Assembly: GCA_008508345.1 (NCBI GenBank)
Contig: QNGE01003848.1
Location: forward strand, 1-64,000
From: Paragonimus westermani
Taxonomy: Eukaryota > Platyhelminthes > Trematoda > Plagiorchiida > Troglotrematidae
Direction: 5' to 3'
DNA length: 64,000 nucleotides
Shown: positions 60,246 to 64,000 of the stretch, in pieces
Numbering within the stretch: position 1 is the first letter of the stretch
How the letters are laid out: every line of letters starts with the position of its first letter
Made by a program: the position numbers and the translations under genes
Notes under the pieces: generated by a model
The model's database searches: none
Told to the model about the DNA's origin: nothing
What the model saw: only the letters and a program-made list of their open reading frames with translations

Positions 60246-63200
60246 GGTTATCTTCGCCTAGTGTCTTCAAAAGACGTGTGTTGATCATCGTTGTATCCAC
60301 CAGTTAGCCCACACTAAGTGGACTGATCGCGCAAGCAACATGACTGATTGTTGATGCGTATTCAGGAACGCTCCGCATACCACCTAATTCCTTACCGCAC
60401 TAAGACCAGCACTATTTGGATAAAACTACGCGGTGGTCAAGTAATAACGTGGTCATGAAATATGAAGACCTTAGCCGTTCCACTGAGCGAAGTTGGCAGG
60501 TATCGCCTGTCTGGCTGTGGTTCTCGTGATCCCCTGAATCGGTGGTTCGAACAGATATCCGAGTTGATAATGTGCCGCTGTCAATGGCGTAGTTGCATTC
60601 ACTTCAGTTGTAGTTCTTCTGCTCAATCTGTTTTTATTAACTTCTAACCTTGCTAGTCACGTTTTCTTCTAGGATATTCCGCGTCATTGTTAGTGTCAGA
60701 GATGACCCCAGCCACAGCACCTTCTGGCCAGACTCATGACTGTTATGATGATGAAGCATTACACCTGAAGTAGCGTTTACAATCTCATTAGAGCATAATA
60801 TCGCCACTGTATGGATGATTGTGGGAGAAAATGGAAAGAAGAATTAAAAATTCATGTCGCATTTCAGTCAGCTTTAATTAAACATAAGGTGTACTTTTGA
60901 ACCTTAGGGAAAAGAATGAGTTGCTTTCCTCGATATGGTGCATTCTGCGACCGCAGCACACGGTCAAGGTCACCTTACCTCAAGAACAACAGGACCGGCC
61001 AATAAGTGCAATTCAACAGGTGGGTTTTTGTTCAATACAAAATGACCGTTTTGAGACTACTGTTTAACAGAACACGCAAACTACATACTCCACGTAAACC
61101 AAACTCAGAATGTGCGCTGCTGCTGAACGACTTCAAAAATAGCAATCACTACAGTGGTTTCATCAAGAATTACTCGACACCGATCGATGTACCAATAACG
61201 AAAGCCCTCCTGTACCGCACATTCAAAGGTGATGCTGTAGACTACACCCTCATCATATGACATTATAACGCGCTCAGTACTCAGCTGTGTCTGACCTCAT
61301 CTACATTAAAACTCAAGCCCCAATGTCCCCGGTTAATAGTGCATTGCCACTCCAAGCCACATCAAATTATGTGCACTAATTCGGATGCGGGTGCTAGACC
61401 ACTCACATCTGCAGAAGAGAGAGATAGCTGTGTCATCGAATGACCGGGCACAATCTGAAGTAGGTTGCATGTCTGACAGACCATAGTTTCATGTCGATTA
61501 CACACTGAACACGGAAACGACAACCAGTTTGGTCGACTGCTCAGCACAGTCTGAGTGCACATCATTGAGTGATTGTTATCGCGACATTTCGAATCGTTTA
61601 CTTGAATAGTAACAGAACCACTCTCTGTGAGCAGTTTTGTTGAGTATCAGTCCGTTTCTTCTGTCAACCTACCATGAGTGTTTCCAGTGTTGTTTTGTGT
61701 ATATATGATGTTACTCTTTGACCTACTGGCAAAAGCTTCAGTTAGCTTCACAAGCTGTTCAGGGTACCGTGATTTCCTAGAGATGCAGCAAAACGTTGCC
61801 GGATATATCGTTCAAATATGCCTTTGTCCTCTGTCAAGTTTGTATTAGGAAAAGAGTATTTCATACTCCCCCTCAGGAAATCAACAGAATTGCACACATT
61901 GGCAGCAGGTGCTCCATCTTATGAACTAAGGAAAATGTGACCAATAGTTTATGAATAATGTGATGCCACGAGCAAACTGTAATCACAGTTCCAGCTACCT
62001 CAGTTAGTGGTCGTCGCCGGAGACAATCACCAACAGTGAGTGCGAAGTGGAATGAAGCAGTCTGTTTTCAAAGCTGTATTATTTTAAACTTATTCATAAC
62101 ATGTTGATCACATCGTTTAGGATTGACGTGTTTCGTAATTTTCTTGCTTACTTATCAATTATCAATAGTTCGTGATAATTGTACTTTGTGTATGTTTGTA
62201 GACACATTGGAACATAAATGTATTTTATGTTGTAATGACTTGCACAAAACTGCTACACACTTAGGTTATTAAATAACAGGTACAGTAGAACACAAGCACT
62301 ACAGATAGATCGTCAAACAATTTAGAGACCAAAAAGATGGTCGTAGATTCTCCAGATTAGGCTACTTCACACTCAGCAATAAGATTTGATACGTTAAAAA
62401 TGTCAGCCACCCGACTGTGGATAATGCAAGGAGAAAATAAGAATTCCAATCAGGTTTTTGTTGCCTAACCTGATAGCACGGCAGGTAGTCGGAGATAATG
62501 ACCGACAAATAGGAAACACCCACATATGTGATTCCGTGATGAGACTTAAATGTTGATATCTCAGTAATGCTCATTCGACACATTTATTTGGAGAATGTCT
62601 ACTATTTCAGCAATAAGTACAATGACGTATACTCCTCTCAGAGGCCTGTGAACTAATGTTCAACTCTTACTCGTGGAAACTCGCGTCTGTTGATTTTTTC
62701 CCCTAAACCATCTGTGAGAATCTAAAGGGAGCGTTCAGTTGACAGTAAAATTCAGTTCACAAAAATCTTCGATATGTAAAGCCTACAACGATACTGTAGA
62801 ATGGAATCTACCCTGATCCCTTTTATTCTTTCTCTGATTTCGTTTCCTCTTCAAGTGACTTTAGTACACTAGAGTAGTTCCTAACATATATCTATATAAG
62901 TATAATTTTCTGTCCTTGGATTATTGACACATAATGTTTAGGTAAATTCGTTTCAGTGTCTGAGTGTTTCAGTTCCACTTCGAAGAACAGATGCCATTAA
63001 AACTGAGAATCTTCTCCAAAACGTGACTTGTTTGCCTTCATTCTCTTTGGCGTAAATGTCATTTTGGTTATCTCAACAACTTTCCTCTTTTGATTGTTAT
63101 CAGGAAATTCTAGTAATGTGTGAATTTTGAAAAAATAGACTTTTTTGCTGGACACAGTCATGGTTTGAGTTTCTCCGCACAGTAAAGTGCGTATATGTTT

Positions 63201-64000
63201 GGCCTATTCACTTCACTTGTGCAGTGATCCCACATTCTTTCACGTGTCCTCTTAATTTCTGGCCGCGTTCAGTGTCACGCATAGCTCATTCTATCTTGCG
63301 CATTGTGTTTATATGAAAGACCGCTTCCGGAGATATTATCTGAATCTAAAACGATTACCAAAAACAATTGTTTCCTGAGGTAAATCAACTTCTTGCACGC
63401 AGACCAGTCGCATGTATGATAATCATTGCAAAATTTATTCATTAGTACAAGAAATGCTAAATTAACGCATACATGTACAGCTTGTGTGATTGCTGAAACC
63501 GAGACACTTCTACGTTCGTAGTGGGCGGATTTCAGGTGCACACTTGGGGTGGGTACCTGAAACTCCGAAAGAATTTCCACAAATTTGAGCAACTTATTTA
63601 CTGTATTGCCCGCGATCAAAGCGAATCCTGATTTCTGATTTACGTAATGGTCAGTTTGTAACAGACGTCTAATAGTTCATACAGAAACCTTGCTAGAAAG
63701 CACTCTGGCCGGTTTGTTAGTTCTCAACACATCACTAGCCGCTGACTTCAGATTACGTTCATTAATATTTGTTCCAGGTATTCTGTCCATTCCGCTACAC
63801 AAGTCTACCCGTGCATACGAATAAAACTACTAACTATGTGGGACACAGAACCTGTAGAAGAACCTCCGTTTAGTGATAAGAACGATATGATTCTGGTCAC
63901 AGTCAGTGAAATCAGATGTGAAACGAATCAAACCCTCTCACACAAGGCTGGGTTTGTCAGTTGCTCAATAAGATTCTCTGTCTGGTCTCGAAACAAATTT
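60246..64000. other. Non-coding DNA, no gene recognised
   Basis: The right-hand 3.7 kb has only chance-length ORFs (up to 114 codons at 63275-63619, minus). A B-box-like GGTTCGAAC near 60550 has no partner A box. No repeat was recognised. Confidence 0.55.

Noticed and set aside
60540..60560. tRNA gene at GGTTCGAAC
   Set aside because: No A box at tRNA spacing and no acceptor stem; single B-box-like string only.
1..64000. CRISPR arrays, bacterial operons, ribosomal RNA or intact tRNA genes
   Set aside because: No regularly spaced direct repeats, no clustered long ORFs with ribosome binding sites, and no complete tRNA or rRNA structure was seen; the window reads as animal nuclear DNA.

Overview
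This window looks like AT-rich, gene-poor nuclear DNA from an invertebrate animal. I infer a flatworm, probably a digenean fluke, from the mix of a single-exon-type LRR/Ig receptor with an acceptor just before its start codon, decayed Ty3/gypsy and Penelope-like elements, and many short tRNA-like repeat scraps. No sequence search was possible, so the phylum is an inference. There are no operons, ribosome binding sites or other bacterial features, and most short ORFs are chance readings of non-coding DNA.

Layout. 1-6.5 kb is non-coding DNA with AT microsatellites (3.7-3.8 kb) and a diverged pair of inverted repeat copies (4.58-5.05 kb). 6.6-10.2 kb, minus strand, is a decayed Ty3/gypsy retrotransposon in the order gag, protease, reverse transcriptase, RNase H, integrase, GPY/F module, polypurine tract; frameshifts and stops break every part, and no LTR pair was found. 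10.3-35.7 kb is almost empty. It holds a short minus-strand fragment resembling a trypsin-like serine protease around the active-site histidine (17.9-18.2 kb) and several tRNA-like SINE traces. 35,832-38,006 (+) is the one clear intact gene, a 724-residue type I membrane protein with a signal peptide, leucine-rich repeats, one Ig domain, a transmembrane helix and a long cytoplasmic tail. It has a splice acceptor upstream and a poly(A) signal downstream.

38.5-64 kb is again mostly non-coding. At 46,671-46,838 there is a spacerless, near-perfect 168-bp palindrome. Each arm folds as a type I hammerhead ribozyme of the kind known from Penelope-like elements: the minus-strand copy has a complete core and the plus-strand copy has a mutated core. 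A decayed Penelope-like reverse transcriptase fragment lies at about 59.45-60.25 kb. tRNA-like SINE traces lie at 46.4, 48.0 and 53.6 kb.

The confident gene is probably an adhesion or signalling receptor (kekkon/LINGO-like architecture). The rest records retroelement insertion and decay. The hammerhead palindrome is the most unusual structure in the window.
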